A DNA stretch of 64,000 bases, taken from Chitinophaga filiformis. Its GTDB lineage: Bacteria; Bacteroidota; Bacteroidia; Chitinophagales; Chitinophagaceae. Under the pieces are notes generated by a model, which worked only from the letters and a program-made list of their open reading frames with translations, was not told where the DNA came from and ran no database searches. Numbering within the stretch: position 1 is the first letter of the stretch; each line of letters opens with the position of its first letter. Location of the stretch: positions 6,923,001 to 6,987,000 of the forward strand of contig NZ_CP095855.1 of assembly GCF_023100805.1 (NCBI RefSeq). Direction: 5' to 3'. Position numbers and translations under genes: made by a program. Positions 1 to 7,796 of this stretch are shown here, piece by piece.

Positions 1-496
1 AGTCTTCCAGTTCCTCCTTGTTATCCAGTACAGGGATCACATTGCGGAACCCGGAGTTGATCAAACGGGCGATCGCTTTTGTATATGGCTTGGTTTTGTA
101 ACCATTACAAATTACGAAGGTATCCTTATTGATCTTCTTCCTTTCGTATAATTTGGTAATAATATCAATATCATATGCGAAGGAAGTCTCGATATGTATA
201 TTGTGTTTCAACGTCTCCTCCATTATAAAGGAGAAATGCGAGCTTTTGGTGCAATAACAATAGTAGTAGTTCCCATCGTACCTATTCTTCTTAATTGCAT
301 CCTGGAACATTTTCTTCGCCTTATTTATCTGCATTCCGATCTTCGGCAAATAAGTCAGCTTGAAAGGTGTTCCGTACTTGTCGATCAAAGCCTTGATATT
401 GACCCCATTAAACTCCAGGTAGCTATCCTGTACATCAAATCCTTCCTGCGGAAACTCGAAGGTCTGGTTAACGAGATCTGTGTAGGTGCTGTTCAT
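1..496 (-). CDS. speA: Biosynthetic arginine decarboxylase, N-terminal part (cut by window edge)
   Basis: The reverse strand reads from an ATG at 496 into the left edge, about 165 codons, so the C-terminal part is missing. The protein begins MNSTYTDLVNQTFEFPQ and contains YYYCYCTKSSHFSF near residues 78-91, followed by HIETSFAYDIDII. This is the PLP-lysine region of the fold-III arginine decarboxylases in the form seen in Bacteroidota, where CTKSSH replaces the IKVNQ of the E. coli SpeA enzyme. The reaction is decarboxylation of arginine to agmatine, the first step of polyamine synthesis by that route. A TAnnTTTG box about 110 bases upstream (605-612) is the likely promoter. Family assignment is from remembered motifs; the substrate cannot be proven from this fragment. 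Confidence 0.85.
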   Translation of the reverse strand, partial: MNSTYTDLVNQTFEFPQEGFDVQDSYLEFNGVNIKALIDKYGTPFKLTYLPKIGMQINKAKKMFQDAIKKNRYDGNYYYCYCTKSSHFSFIMEETLKHNIHIETSFAYDIDIITKLYERKKINKDTFVICNGYKTKPYTKAIARLINSGFRNVIPVLDNKEELED

Positions 497-604
497 TTAA
501 ACCTATGAAACATTTTAAGGATTAGTAAAAAGCAATCACAACCCTCGCTGGAAAACTCCTGGTTTACACACCTACGTCAGTTCGAAACCCAGCAAAATTG
601 GTTG

Positions 605-612
605 CAAAGCTA
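605..612 (-). promoter_or_regulatory. Bacteroidota -7 promoter box for speA
   Basis: The reverse strand reads TAGCTTTG, matching the TAnnTTTG box used by the Bacteroidota primary sigma factor. A TTTG lies about 23 bases further upstream, slightly more than the usual 19-21 spacing. The predicted leader is about 100 nt. Confidence 0.55.
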
Positions 613-727
613 AATATTTTGTCCAATTGGCCGGGCAAAAACTTTCATTTTTTTTTAAATGGTTAGATATTATGCTAAAACGTTACATATCAAGCAATTG
701 ATGCTAAATACATATGTCATTTTTATG

Positions 728-1363
728 CTATCTAAGCAGCTCTATACTCCGCTTTCCTTCGCAGAAAATCAGGTCAAGAATACTCATATCCGGAAGGAAA
801 CCAACCCGTTCCTGGAACACCTGGGTATAGCGGACGGTGTCTTCGTCTACCTGCTTCCCGGTTGGTTGCAGTGTATCCCTTGCATCAGTAATACCATTAC
901 CGGCCTCATATGTTTTATGATACTCGTCTGTGAAGGTAACAGGGGTTGAAACGCCAATGATCTTATTAGCCCATTCCAGGCACATCAGGTTCCAGTCAAG
1001 GAGGTAAGATACCTCTTTTGTAAAAAGCCGGCCCAGCTCATCTTCATAATATTCAAACCAGGGTGAACGGCGATAAGCAGACACAAGCGTCTTCCAATGC
1101 AGCGCCTGCCATCTTTCGTCATTACTGATCCTGACATCTTTCATGACAGTTCGCTGGTTCTTGCCGCGGGCGAGGGGAACGCTCAACAATATGCTTCCGT
1201 TCGGTCCGGCGATATAGCAGCGATTACGAAAACTCACCTTCTGGTAGTGTTCATATCTTTCTATCAATAATATATCGTGGTTAATTAAAGTTTTATAAAA
1301 GGAAATATTCGGAAAGTATTGTGATTCAATAAGTAATGTCTTCTTATTTGTATCAGCTGCCAT
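728..1363 (-). CDS. WbqC-like family protein
   Basis: A 211-residue protein with the features of the WbqC-like family: LLIESQYFPNISFYKTLIN at the N-terminus, then YEHYQKVSFRNRCYIAGPNG, then SAYRRSPWFEYYEDEL. It has no signal peptide and no membrane segment, so it should be cytoplasmic. The family is named after an O-antigen cluster gene of enterobacteria, but its biochemical activity is not established. In this window it has no polysaccharide genes next to it; it stands alone between speA and a lipoprotein gene. It starts at the ATG at 1363, with an imperfect -7 box (AATTTTTG) just upstream on the same strand. Confidence 0.8.
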   Translation of the reverse strand: MAADTNKKTLLIESQYFPNISFYKTLINHDILLIERYEHYQKVSFRNRCYIAGPNGSILLSVPLARGKNQRTVMKDVRISNDERWQALHWKTLVSAYRRSPWFEYYEDELGRLFTKEVSYLLDWNLMCLEWANKIIGVSTPVTFTDEYHKTYEAGNGITDARDTLQPTGKQVDEDTVRYTQVFQERVGFLPDMSILDLIFCEGKRSIELLR

Positions 1364-1700
1364 ATCGTCAAAAATTGGTGTTTAAGAGCTAAAAATGTAT
1401 GTTTCAAGCAGTTGAAAAGTTTACCTTTAATTAACTGATAAGCAGATTTAATTTCCTGATAAACAATTCATAGAAAAAATATAAAAATGCTATTTTCCTT
1501 AGCATTTCACCGGTTAAAGTAAAAATTCAGGTGAGCGCAAATTTACTAAACTATTTAGTAGCATTTTATTTCATTTTTATCCTTTTTTACCTTCAAGTAA
1601 AATGTTAAGCTGTGGTTTTGAAGAGGTTAAAACTTTCCTAATTCCCCTTCCATCCCTTGGCGATATATCCAGTTTAATGTAGGTTTGATAAAAATTTGTC
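1364..1700. other. AT-rich intergenic region between divergent genes
   Basis: A divergent spacer of 337 bases between the WbqC-like gene (left) and the LEA-type lipoprotein gene (right). It is strongly AT-rich. The only clear element is the TAGGTTTG promoter box at 1680-1687. I see no RNA gene and no ORF with support. Confidence 0.5.
1680..1687 (+). promoter_or_regulatory. -7 promoter box for the LEA-type lipoprotein gene
   Basis: TAGGTTTG matches TAnnTTTG exactly and ends 13 bases before the ATG at 1701, so the mRNA would have a leader of only a few bases. The same octamer precedes the aminotransferase gene at 37184-37191. Confidence 0.6.
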
Positions 1701-2156
1701 ATGAGATTTTTAAGACTGGGTATACTAATTATGACAATTTGGGGCTTAGTTAGTTCATGCGAAAAGGCAAAAGATTTAGAATTTGTCAGAGTCGCCGGAA
1801 TCAATTTCGACAACCTCGGTTTCTCCAAAAGCATCGTACGGCTGACCCTGGCCTACTATAATCCAAACAATTTTAACCTGAAACTGAAAGACGCTTCCTT
1901 CGATCTTTTCTTTGACGACACCCCGGTCGGACATTCTGTTCAGGATACCATGATCGCCATTCCGGCAAGGGATACTTTTTACTTTCCGGTAAAGCTCGAG
2001 GTGAACATGGAAAATGTATTTAAGAATGCTTTGGGCGCCCTCATGAATAAAGAGGTCACTATCAAGGCAACGGGAAATTGTAAAGTAGGTAAAGGAGGTG
2101 TTTATCTGCCGTTTCCCATAAAATGCGAAACAAAACAGCCACTCAAGTTTTTCTGA
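1701..2156 (+). CDS. LEA type 2 (LEA14-like) lipoprotein
   Basis: A 151-residue protein with a lipoprotein signal: a hydrophobic stretch followed by GLVSSC, Cys20 being the predicted lipidation site. The rest resembles the LEA14 beta-sandwich, with the pattern VAGINFDNLGFSKSIVRLTLAYYNPNNFNL, written here as two parts: a leading strand and the typical YYNPNNFNLKLKD turn. Such domains are found in many bacterial envelope lipoproteins and are linked with desiccation or membrane protection in plants; the bacterial function is not known. It stands alone with its own promoter and a terminator at 2177-2212. Confidence 0.7.
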   Translation: MRFLRLGILIMTIWGLVSSCEKAKDLEFVRVAGINFDNLGFSKSIVRLTLAYYNPNNFNLKLKDASFDLFFDDTPVGHSVQDTMIAIPARDTFYFPVKLEVNMENVFKNALGALMNKEVTIKATGNCKVGKGGVYLPFPIKCETKQPLKFF

Positions 2157-2176
2157 TCATAACCGTGTAAAAACTA

Positions 2177-2212
2177 AAAAAGGCCTCGTTGCTTAGCAAT
2201 CGAGGCCTTTTC
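2177..2212. terminator. Bidirectional rho-independent terminator
   Basis: The arms AAAAGGCCTCG and CGAGGCCTTTT enclose a 12-base loop, with a T run on both strands. It lies between the convergent genes ending at 2156 and 2238 and can serve both. Confidence 0.85.
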
Positions 2213-2237
2213 ATTTTCATACGTTTTAGAAGTAAGT

Positions 2238-2609
2238 TTAGTGCTTCTTATTTTCTCCGCCACCATCTTCCGGCTTCTTACAGCAGGTTGGCAGTTTCGC
2301 ATAAGCTTCCTCACTTGCAGTTACGTTATCTGCGTCATACCCCGCATTGGCGATAGCCGTCTTTACGTTTTCTATATTGGTACGATCGCTGAAAAATTTC
2401 ACAGTAGTAATACCTTTCTTGAAATCTACTTTAGAGGACTGGATACCCTCTTCTCTGGAAAGGGATCTTTCTATGCGATTTTTGCATTGTTCGCACTGCA
2501 CTGTCGGGGTGCTTATTTTAGCCGTTACCAATGTGCCTTTCTTTGCCTGGCCCATGGTTACGCCAATACCCGCAAATAATAATACCATTACAAGTTTAAC
2601 GATACGCAT
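2238..2609 (-). CDS. Exported heavy-metal-associated (HMA) domain protein
   Basis: A 123-residue protein with an N-terminal signal peptide (hydrophobic residues 5-19, probable cleavage after about residue 21). It has one HMA-type ferredoxin-like domain with the metal-binding pair Cys39 and Cys42 in VQCEQCKNRIE. The glycine and acidic C-terminus carries a further CysCys at 109-110. HMA domains bind Cu(I), Zn or Hg and normally pass the metal to a P-type ATPase or chaperone. Here the protein is exported and no metal ATPase is adjacent, so a periplasmic metal-binding or shuttle role is inferred. The metal cannot be told from the sequence. Confidence 0.75.
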   Translation of the reverse strand: MRIVKLVMVLLFAGIGVTMGQAKKGTLVTAKISTPTVQCEQCKNRIERSLSREEGIQSSKVDFKKGITTVKFFSDRTNIENVKTAIANAGYDADNVTASEEAYAKLPTCCKKPEDGGGENKKH

Positions 2610-2677
2610 AAGTTACTTTTTACGATCCTAATATAGTAAATACTTGTCAACTGAAATACGGTTTTGTAAGAACGGTA

Positions 2678-3325
2678 TTATACCGCCGGCGCTGCATTCC
2701 ATTTGTCAGGAGCGCTTCTCCAGGCTTCCAGGGTAGCCTGCTCTTCCGGTGATACCAGTCCTTTCTCCACTGCCAGCTCGATCAACGCGCTATAATTGCT
2801 CAGGGAATAGAAGGGCACTTTTGCAGCCTCGAATGCTTTTACCGCCACATCAAACCCATAGTTAAAGACAGAGACCATCCCGATCACCTCGCCACCTGCT
2901 GCGCGGATGGCGTTCACCGCTTCAAGGCTGCTTTTGCCGGTAGAGATCAGGTCTTCCACTACCACAACCGGCTGTCCCGGTTGTAACACACCTTCTATCA
3001 GGTTGCCCATACCATGCTCTTTCGCTTTTGCTCTTACATATATAAAAGGCAGTTTCAGCTGGTCGGCCACCAGTGCTCCCAGGGGAATACCGCCGGTAGC
3101 GACACCGGCCAGTACCGCTGCATCTGCAAATGTTTCAAATACCACGTTGCATAACTCGGATTTTACATAGTCACGTACATAAGGGTAAGACAAAATCTTA
3201 CGGTTGTCGCAATAAATAGGCGACTTCCACCCGGATGCCCATGTAAATGGTTCTGACGGACGCAACTTTACGGCCTGTATCTGGAGCAGCTTCTCTGCTA
3301 TCTGTTTTTCGCTGATCTTACTCAT
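2678..3325 (-). CDS. pyrE: Orotate phosphoribosyltransferase
   Basis: It transfers ribose phosphate from PRPP to orotate, giving OMP in pyrimidine synthesis. The 215-residue length is typical. The PRPP-binding signature is VVVVEDLISTGKS, and the flexible-loop region has YVRAKAKEHGMGNLIEG with the catalytic lysine. An in-frame TTG lies nine bases upstream, but the ATG at 3325 is the better start because it follows the -7 box (3332-3339) by only six bases. The gene is divergent from a Nudix hydrolase, an arrangement seen in other Bacteroidota. Confidence 0.95.
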   Translation of the reverse strand: MSKISEKQIAEKLLQIQAVKLRPSEPFTWASGWKSPIYCDNRKILSYPYVRDYVKSELCNVVFETFADAAVLAGVATGGIPLGALVADQLKLPFIYVRAKAKEHGMGNLIEGVLQPGQPVVVVEDLISTGKSSLEAVNAIRAAGGEVIGMVSVFNYGFDVAVKAFEAAKVPFYSLSNYSALIELAVEKGLVSPEEQATLEAWRSAPDKWNAAPAV

Positions 3326-3331
3326 AGGTAG

Positions 3332-3339
3332 CAAAAATA
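3332..3339 (-). promoter_or_regulatory. -7 promoter box for pyrE
   Basis: The reverse strand reads TATTTTTG (TAnnTTTG) six bases before the pyrE ATG. The transcript would be leaderless or nearly so. It is paired with a divergent copy at 3353-3360. Confidence 0.6.
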
Positions 3340-3352
3340 CTTAATTACAGAT

Positions 3353-3360
3353 TATTTTTG
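3353..3360 (+). promoter_or_regulatory. -7 promoter box for the Nudix gene
   Basis: TATTTTTG ends four bases before the ATG at 3365. As for pyrE, this implies a leaderless or nearly leaderless mRNA. Confidence 0.6.
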
Positions 3361-3364
3361 CGGC

Positions 3365-3991
3365 ATGCAAAAAGATACAGTCATTTATCTCAACGAGCGT
3401 CCGCTGGTCATTACCGCCACCCACCAGGGTATTCCGGCAAAATATAAAGACGCTGCTTTATACACAGCACCCGACGCTACTACTATAGAATCCGTATTGC
3501 AATCGCTCGAAACAGGCAAGATGGAAGCGGCCATCTTTATCCATCCGGACACGGAGCTGCTGATCGAAACCGTAAAAGGATATTTCCAGGTACTGGTAGC
3601 TGCCGGTGGTCTGATCACCAATGAAGAAGAGGAAGTGCTGCTGATGTTCCGCCGTGGAAAATGGGACCTGCCGAAAGGCAAACAGGACGAGGGGGAAAGC
3701 CTGGAAGCGGCTGCTGTCAGGGAAGTAGCGGAAGAAACGGGCTTACACACGATCACACTTGAACATAAGATCGGGGAAACCTTCCATTTTTATACCTGGA
3801 AGGAAAAAAAGACCCTGAAACATACTTACTGGTACAAAATGAAGTTTACCGGTACTGAACTGACCGTTCCACAGATAGAAGAAGATATTATTGATATCCA
3901 GTGGATCAAACCGGAACATCTGTCCAAATATCTCAAATTCTCTTACCAGAATATTGTAGACGTATTTGAAAAGGAAGGTTACGCTATCTGA
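3365..3991 (+). CDS. Nudix hydrolase
   Basis: A 208-residue cytoplasmic protein with a complete Nudix box at residues 105-127: Gly105, Glu111, Arg119-Glu120, Glu123-Glu124 and Gly126 in the GX5EX7REVXEEXGL pattern. These residues bind the metal and the diphosphate. An N-terminal domain of about 70 residues precedes the Nudix fold, which starts near GYFQVLVAAGG. Nudix enzymes hydrolyse nucleoside diphosphate derivatives; the substrate cannot be read from the box alone. It is divergent from pyrE, which suggests nucleotide housekeeping. A terminator follows at once. Confidence 0.88.
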   Translation: MQKDTVIYLNERPLVITATHQGIPAKYKDAALYTAPDATTIESVLQSLETGKMEAAIFIHPDTELLIETVKGYFQVLVAAGGLITNEEEEVLLMFRRGKWDLPKGKQDEGESLEAAAVREVAEETGLHTITLEHKIGETFHFYTWKEKKTLKHTYWYKMKFTGTELTVPQIEEDIIDIQWIKPEHLSKYLKFSYQNIVDVFEKEGYAI

Positions 3992-3998
3992 TCCTACG

Positions 3999-4045
3999 GG
4001 CTTAATGCGGTGCGCCCCTTCCGGCCTCCGGCATTAAGCCTTTTT
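3999..4045 (+). terminator. Rho-independent terminator of the Nudix gene
   Basis: The arms GGCTTAATGC (3999-4008) and GCATTAAGCC (4031-4040) are perfect and are followed by TTTTT. The stop codon of the convergent thioesterase gene (4034-4036) lies inside the right arm. Confidence 0.8.
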
Positions 4046-4468
4046 GTCTCTTACCGCCACCGTCAGGCGGCTGATGCACACCAGCTTATTATCATCATCA
4101 CAGATACGGATATCCCATACATGGGTGGTAGATCCGATATGCAATGGCCTGGCGATGGCATGCACATAGCCCTCAGTGACACCTTTAATGTGATTTGCAT
4201 TGATATCCAGTCCCACACAGATCTGTTTCTTCGGATCAATGATCAATGCAGACGCTACACTACCCACCGTTTCGGCCAGGGCCGCAGACGCACCTCCGTG
4301 TAAGAGGCCATATGGCTGCTTTGTCCTGCTGTTTACAGGCATGATCATCCGCAGATAATCGGGACCAATCTCTGTGAACTCCATGCCGAGAAAACTTGCC
4401 ATGGTATTTTCTCCGCTTTCATTCAATTGGTCCAGGGAAACATTCAGGGAGTGCCAGATCGGTTTCAT
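4034..4468 (-). CDS. Hotdog-fold acyl-CoA thioesterase (YdiI/MenI-like)
   Basis: A 144-residue hotdog thioesterase. The active-site segment is YGLLHGGASAALAETVGSVA, with His57-Gly-Gly and the catalytic Glu66. Further along it has GLDINANHI and LHIGSTTHVWDI, matching the pattern of E. coli YdiI (MenI), which hydrolyses 1,4-dihydroxy-2-naphthoyl-CoA in menaquinone synthesis. Bacteroidota use menaquinone, so MenI is a reasonable guess, but PaaI-type enzymes share these motifs. It is the last gene of a probable unit with coaD, rsmD and the DUF3822 gene, 39 bases after coaD. Confidence 0.82.
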   Translation of the reverse strand: MKPIWHSLNVSLDQLNESGENTMASFLGMEFTEIGPDYLRMIMPVNSRTKQPYGLLHGGASAALAETVGSVASALIIDPKKQICVGLDINANHIKGVTEGYVHAIARPLHIGSTTHVWDIRICDDDNKLVCISRLTVAVRDKKA

Positions 4469-4507
4469 GTGCGATGACGCTATTAAAGGTGAATGGATTC
4501 TATTATA

Positions 4508-4981
4508 TCAGGCTTTTTTTAACTCCCTGATGATATTTTCGGGCAATAGCTGGGAGGCATCTCCTCCATATTTCAGCACATCCCGCACCAGTGAGGAAGC
4601 CAATGTTGAATAACGGGGTGAACAGCTCAGGAAAATAGTTTCAATACTATTATCCATCATACGGTTTACATCAGCGATCGCCTTTTCATATTCGAAATCG
4701 CCTATACTGCGTATACCGCGTAATATAAACTGGGCGCCGACTTCCTTGCAGATTTTGATAGTCAGTCCCTCGTAGGAGATCACCTTTACTTTGGGCGTAT
4801 GACTGTAAATTTCCCGGATCCATTGCATTCTTTGCTCCAGGGGGAACATCGGTGTTTTGGCTGAATTCACTCCTATCCCTACCACTATTTCATCAAACAG
4901 GTCCAGCGAACGGTCTATAACATCGGTATGCCCCAGTGTGATCGGGTCGAATGTACCGGGGAATAAGCAAATACGTTTCAT
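4508..4981 (-). CDS. coaD: Phosphopantetheine adenylyltransferase
   Basis: It converts 4'-phosphopantetheine and ATP to dephospho-CoA, the fourth step of CoA synthesis. The 157-residue length is normal. The nucleotidyltransferase motif TLGH is at residues 15-18, preceded by FPGTFDPI, and the conserved QFILRGIRSIGDFEYE and SPRYSTLASSLVRD blocks are present. It lies six bases after rsmD, a pairing common across bacteria, so the two are surely cotranscribed. The next CoA gene, coaE, is at 25513. Confidence 0.96.
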   Translation of the reverse strand: MKRICLFPGTFDPITLGHTDVIDRSLDLFDEIVVGIGVNSAKTPMFPLEQRMQWIREIYSHTPKVKVISYEGLTIKICKEVGAQFILRGIRSIGDFEYEKAIADVNRMMDNSIETIFLSCSPRYSTLASSLVRDVLKYGGDASQLLPENIIRELKKA

Positions 4982-4987
4982 GCCAGT

Positions 4988-5539
4988 TTATTTTTTCAGC
5001 TCCTCTCTGTTTATAAAGATCGAAAAGATGGTGGTACCATAGTTACGCTCTGTACGGTAGTAAGAGTAATTCTTATAGTTATTGCGGGGAGTATGTTCCA
5101 GCACAAACCAGCCCTCGGGCTCCAGCAGCTGCTTTTCAAAAATGATGAGCGGCAACTGGTCTATCGTAGTCAGGGCATATGGAGGTCCTGCAAATATAAA
5201 GTTGAACTTTTCGGTGCACTGCTCCAGGTATTTGAATACATCCATACGCTGCAGCTTTAACGGCACTTCAAGTATTTTAGCGGTCTTCTTAATATAATCG
5301 GCCATCTCCGGATCTTTCTCCACGATGGTCAGATCGGTGACGCCTCTTGATGACAGTTCGTAACTGATGCTGCCCGTTCCTCCGAAAATATCCAGGGTCT
5401 TCAGCGTCGGAAAATCCAGGTTATTTTCGAGAATATTAAACAGCCCACCTTTGGCAATATCGGTAGTGGGCCGGGTGTGCGGCATATTTGCCGGCGGCTG
5501 GAACCGCAATCCTCCCTTTTCTCCCCCGATTATACGCAT
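4988..5539 (-). CDS. rsmD: 16S rRNA (guanine966-N2)-methyltransferase
   Basis: A 183-residue SAM-dependent methyltransferase of the RsmD family: MRIIGGEKGG at the N-terminus, TRPTTDIAKGGLFNIL, the SAM-binding LDIFGGTGSISYE, and the catalytic loop FIFAGPPYAL. The usual catalytic loop is D/N-PPY; here the codon GGA places glycine where aspartate is expected (FAGPPY). That may be lineage-typical or may affect activity. The gene overlaps the upstream DUF3822 stop by ten bases (5530-5539), indicating translational coupling, and precedes coaD by six bases. Confidence 0.92.
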   Translation of the reverse strand: MRIIGGEKGGLRFQPPANMPHTRPTTDIAKGGLFNILENNLDFPTLKTLDIFGGTGSISYELSSRGVTDLTIVEKDPEMADYIKKTAKILEVPLKLQRMDVFKYLEQCTEKFNFIFAGPPYALTTIDQLPLIIFEKQLLEPEGWFVLEHTPRNNYKNYSYYRTERNYGTTIFSIFINREELKK

Positions 5540-6405
5540 AATGCCATTGCATAAAGGTTATTAAAATAATAGCCGGGAATCTCTTCCATCTTGGGAATAT
5601 ATCCAAAACCCGGCAGTCGCGGCATCCATTCCAGTTTCGGAATGAAGCGGCGCAATTCTTCGTGGATCTGGGAATCGGAAGTTACCGCCCCTCCCACTTT
5701 CACTTTCACCAGCTGCTCATCCAGGCCGGTCTGACGCAGGATGTTCACCAGGTGATATACAACGTCCAGGCCGGTCTGGCTGGTGACGTCCTGTTGTATC
5801 AGCAGTTTGCCGAAACGGAAAATGGTCAGCGAAAATTTATGCTGCTGGATATCGACATAAGCCACCCCGTTCAGCTCCAGGAAATCATTATCAAAACGGT
5901 AGGACTTCAGTAGCCCCGTATTGGCATGGATCACTTTATCGGTTGAAAACTCTTTTCTCAGGTAGCCCATTACATCTTTGTCAACGGCGTAAATGTTGAC
6001 AAGCTGCTGGTCTGTCAGCACGTCTGCCAGCACCAGTTCCTGTGTTTGTTCAGGATAGATGACATGCAGGTAATCTTTCTTCAGCGCCGGATTGTAATGC
6101 TGTTCCGGCACCAGCGTATTGTTCACCCCGTCGAAAGCCAGCTGCACCAGGTTAAAGTTGGTAAATAACAACTTGTCGGCATCGAATATCTGTTCGATCA
6201 TCTGCAGGTCTGCTGTGGCAGTCTTCTGCGGCAGGAAGTGGTAAGACTTCAGGGCCAGGAACTTTTTAATGGCCGGATTATATACCACATAACTGAACGT
6301 TCCCTTTCCAATAAGCACCAGCAGTTGGCAGGAGGTAAGGTCAGTTTCAAGCAGAGAAGTATCATCAGCTGCAAAGGCAGGATGAATATTGTACGTCACA
6401 GACAT
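5530..6405 (-). CDS. DUF3822 family protein
   Basis: A 291-residue protein of the DUF3822 family, which is restricted to Bacteroidota. I place the start at the ATG at 6405 (MSVTYNIHPAF). The open frame runs on to 6540 without a stop, but that part would overlap the divergent MATE gene. There is no signal peptide or membrane span. The C-terminal half, with VAYVDIQQHKFSLTIFRFGK and VKVGGAVTSDSQIHEEL, has the rhythm of an actin/ASKHA-type fold, which is inference only. It overlaps rsmD by ten bases, a linkage that suggests a role near ribosome or CoA metabolism, but its function is unknown. Confidence 0.75.
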   Translation of the reverse strand: MSVTYNIHPAFAADDTSLLETDLTSCQLLVLIGKGTFSYVVYNPAIKKFLALKSYHFLPQKTATADLQMIEQIFDADKLLFTNFNLVQLAFDGVNNTLVPEQHYNPALKKDYLHVIYPEQTQELVLADVLTDQQLVNIYAVDKDVMGYLRKEFSTDKVIHANTGLLKSYRFDNDFLELNGVAYVDIQQHKFSLTIFRFGKLLIQQDVTSQTGLDVVYHLVNILRQTGLDEQLVKVKVGGAVTSDSQIHEELRRFIPKLEWMPRLPGFGYIPKMEEIPGYYFNNLYAMALCV

Positions 6406-6460
6406 TAGTAATACATTAGATATGGCACAATAATAACCAAAAAACGTGACTTTTGCTCCT

Positions 6461-7792
6461 ATGCAATTTGAAGTAACTACCCGGCAGATCATAAAAATAG
6501 CCGCTCCTATATGCCTGGCACTCATTATTCCACAGATCAATCACATGACAAATACCGCTTTCCTGGGACGCCTGGGAGAGTTCGAGCTGGCTGCCAATGG
6601 CATTGCCGGCATCTATTACCTGGTGATGTACATGGTGGCCTATGGCCTTAATAACGGTCTGCAGGTGCTGATAGCCCGCCGTGCGGGACAATTGAATACC
6701 AGGGGTATCGGGCAGTTGTTCTCCAACGGGCTGGAACTTGGCCTGCTCTCTTCTTTTCTTGTGATAGCCCTTACCTTATTCCTGGCGCCCTGGTTCTTTG
6801 CCAACAGCCTGCATAACCAGCAGATCTACGAAGCAGCCCTGTCATTCATCCGCATCCGGATATGGGGACTGCCTTTTCTGATGATGCTGAGTATGGCCAA
6901 TGCCTTTTACATTGGCAGCGGCAACTCTAAAGTATTGGCGGTCACCTCGCTTTGCCAGGAAATGGTGAATATCTTTTTTGATTATGTACTGATATTCGGG
7001 AAACTGGGTCTTCCTGCCCTTGGCCTGAACGGAGCCGCTTTTGCTTCCCTTATTGCAGAAGGCACGGGCATGCTGGTGGCTTATAGTATTCTTTTCGGCA
7101 GAGGATTTCATAAACGTTTCTACCTGTTTGACCAGTTGAAACCCTCCTGGCAGATCTTTCGCAGCATATTGTCTATCTCCGCTCCACTGATTGTACAGTT
7201 CCTGTTCAGCATCGGCAGCTGGTTTGTGTTCTTTATTTTTATCGAGCACCTGGGAGAAAGGCCCCTGGCTATTTCGAATATGCTGAGAAGCATCTTCGGA
7301 TTTTTCGGCGTGTTCACCTGGGCGTTGAGCGCCACCTGCAACACGATGGTGAGTAATGTGATCGGTCAGGGGAAAGAGGAACAGGTGTTCAGGGCTATCC
7401 GCAAGATTGCCGGCATCAGCCTCTTATGTGCTTTCGTTGTGTGTATACTGGTGAACCTTTTTCCAACCACTATCCTGCAGATCTATACGACAGACATGGC
7501 GCTGATACGCGAGGCCATTCCTTCTGTCAGGATCATTACACTCAGCACCCTGCTCATGGCCATTTCCGGCGTAGCGCTGAGTGGCGTGACCGGCACCGGC
7601 AATACGCGGATCAACCTCGGGATAGAATTAGCCGCGGTGATCGGGTACCTGCTGTATTGCAGTATTGTGGTAGAACGCTGGCGCAGCCCCCTGCATATTG
7701 CATGGCTGGCAGATTTCATTTACTGGACCATCATTTTAAGCATGAGTGCCTGGTATCTGAAAAGCGGGAGATGGAAAGCGAAATCGATCTGA
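6461..7792 (+). CDS. MATE family efflux transporter
   Basis: A 443-residue membrane protein with about twelve hydrophobic segments in two similar halves, the layout of MATE exporters. The first half has AFLGRLGEFELAANGIAG and NNGLQVLIARRAGQ; the second half begins with SISAPLIVQFLFSIGSW. MATE proteins export cationic drugs or metabolites in exchange for Na+ or H+; the substrate is not readable. An in-frame GTG lies 15 bases upstream, but ATG 6461 (MQFEVTTRQ) is preferred. The gene is convergent with the TPR gene, with only four bases between stops. Confidence 0.9.
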   Translation: MQFEVTTRQIIKIAAPICLALIIPQINHMTNTAFLGRLGEFELAANGIAGIYYLVMYMVAYGLNNGLQVLIARRAGQLNTRGIGQLFSNGLELGLLSSFLVIALTLFLAPWFFANSLHNQQIYEAALSFIRIRIWGLPFLMMLSMANAFYIGSGNSKVLAVTSLCQEMVNIFFDYVLIFGKLGLPALGLNGAAFASLIAEGTGMLVAYSILFGRGFHKRFYLFDQLKPSWQIFRSILSISAPLIVQFLFSIGSWFVFFIFIEHLGERPLAISNMLRSIFGFFGVFTWALSATCNTMVSNVIGQGKEEQVFRAIRKIAGISLLCAFVVCILVNLFPTTILQIYTTDMALIREAIPSVRIITLSTLLMAISGVALSGVTGTGNTRINLGIELAAVIGYLLYCSIVVERWRSPLHIAWLADFIYWTIILSMSAWYLKSGRWKAKSI

Positions 7793-7796
7793 TGAA

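Noticed and set aside
1577..1834. An 85-codon frame opposite the LEA-type lipoprotein gene.
   Set aside because: It overlaps the promoter and signal-peptide region of a supported gene on the other strand and has no motif.
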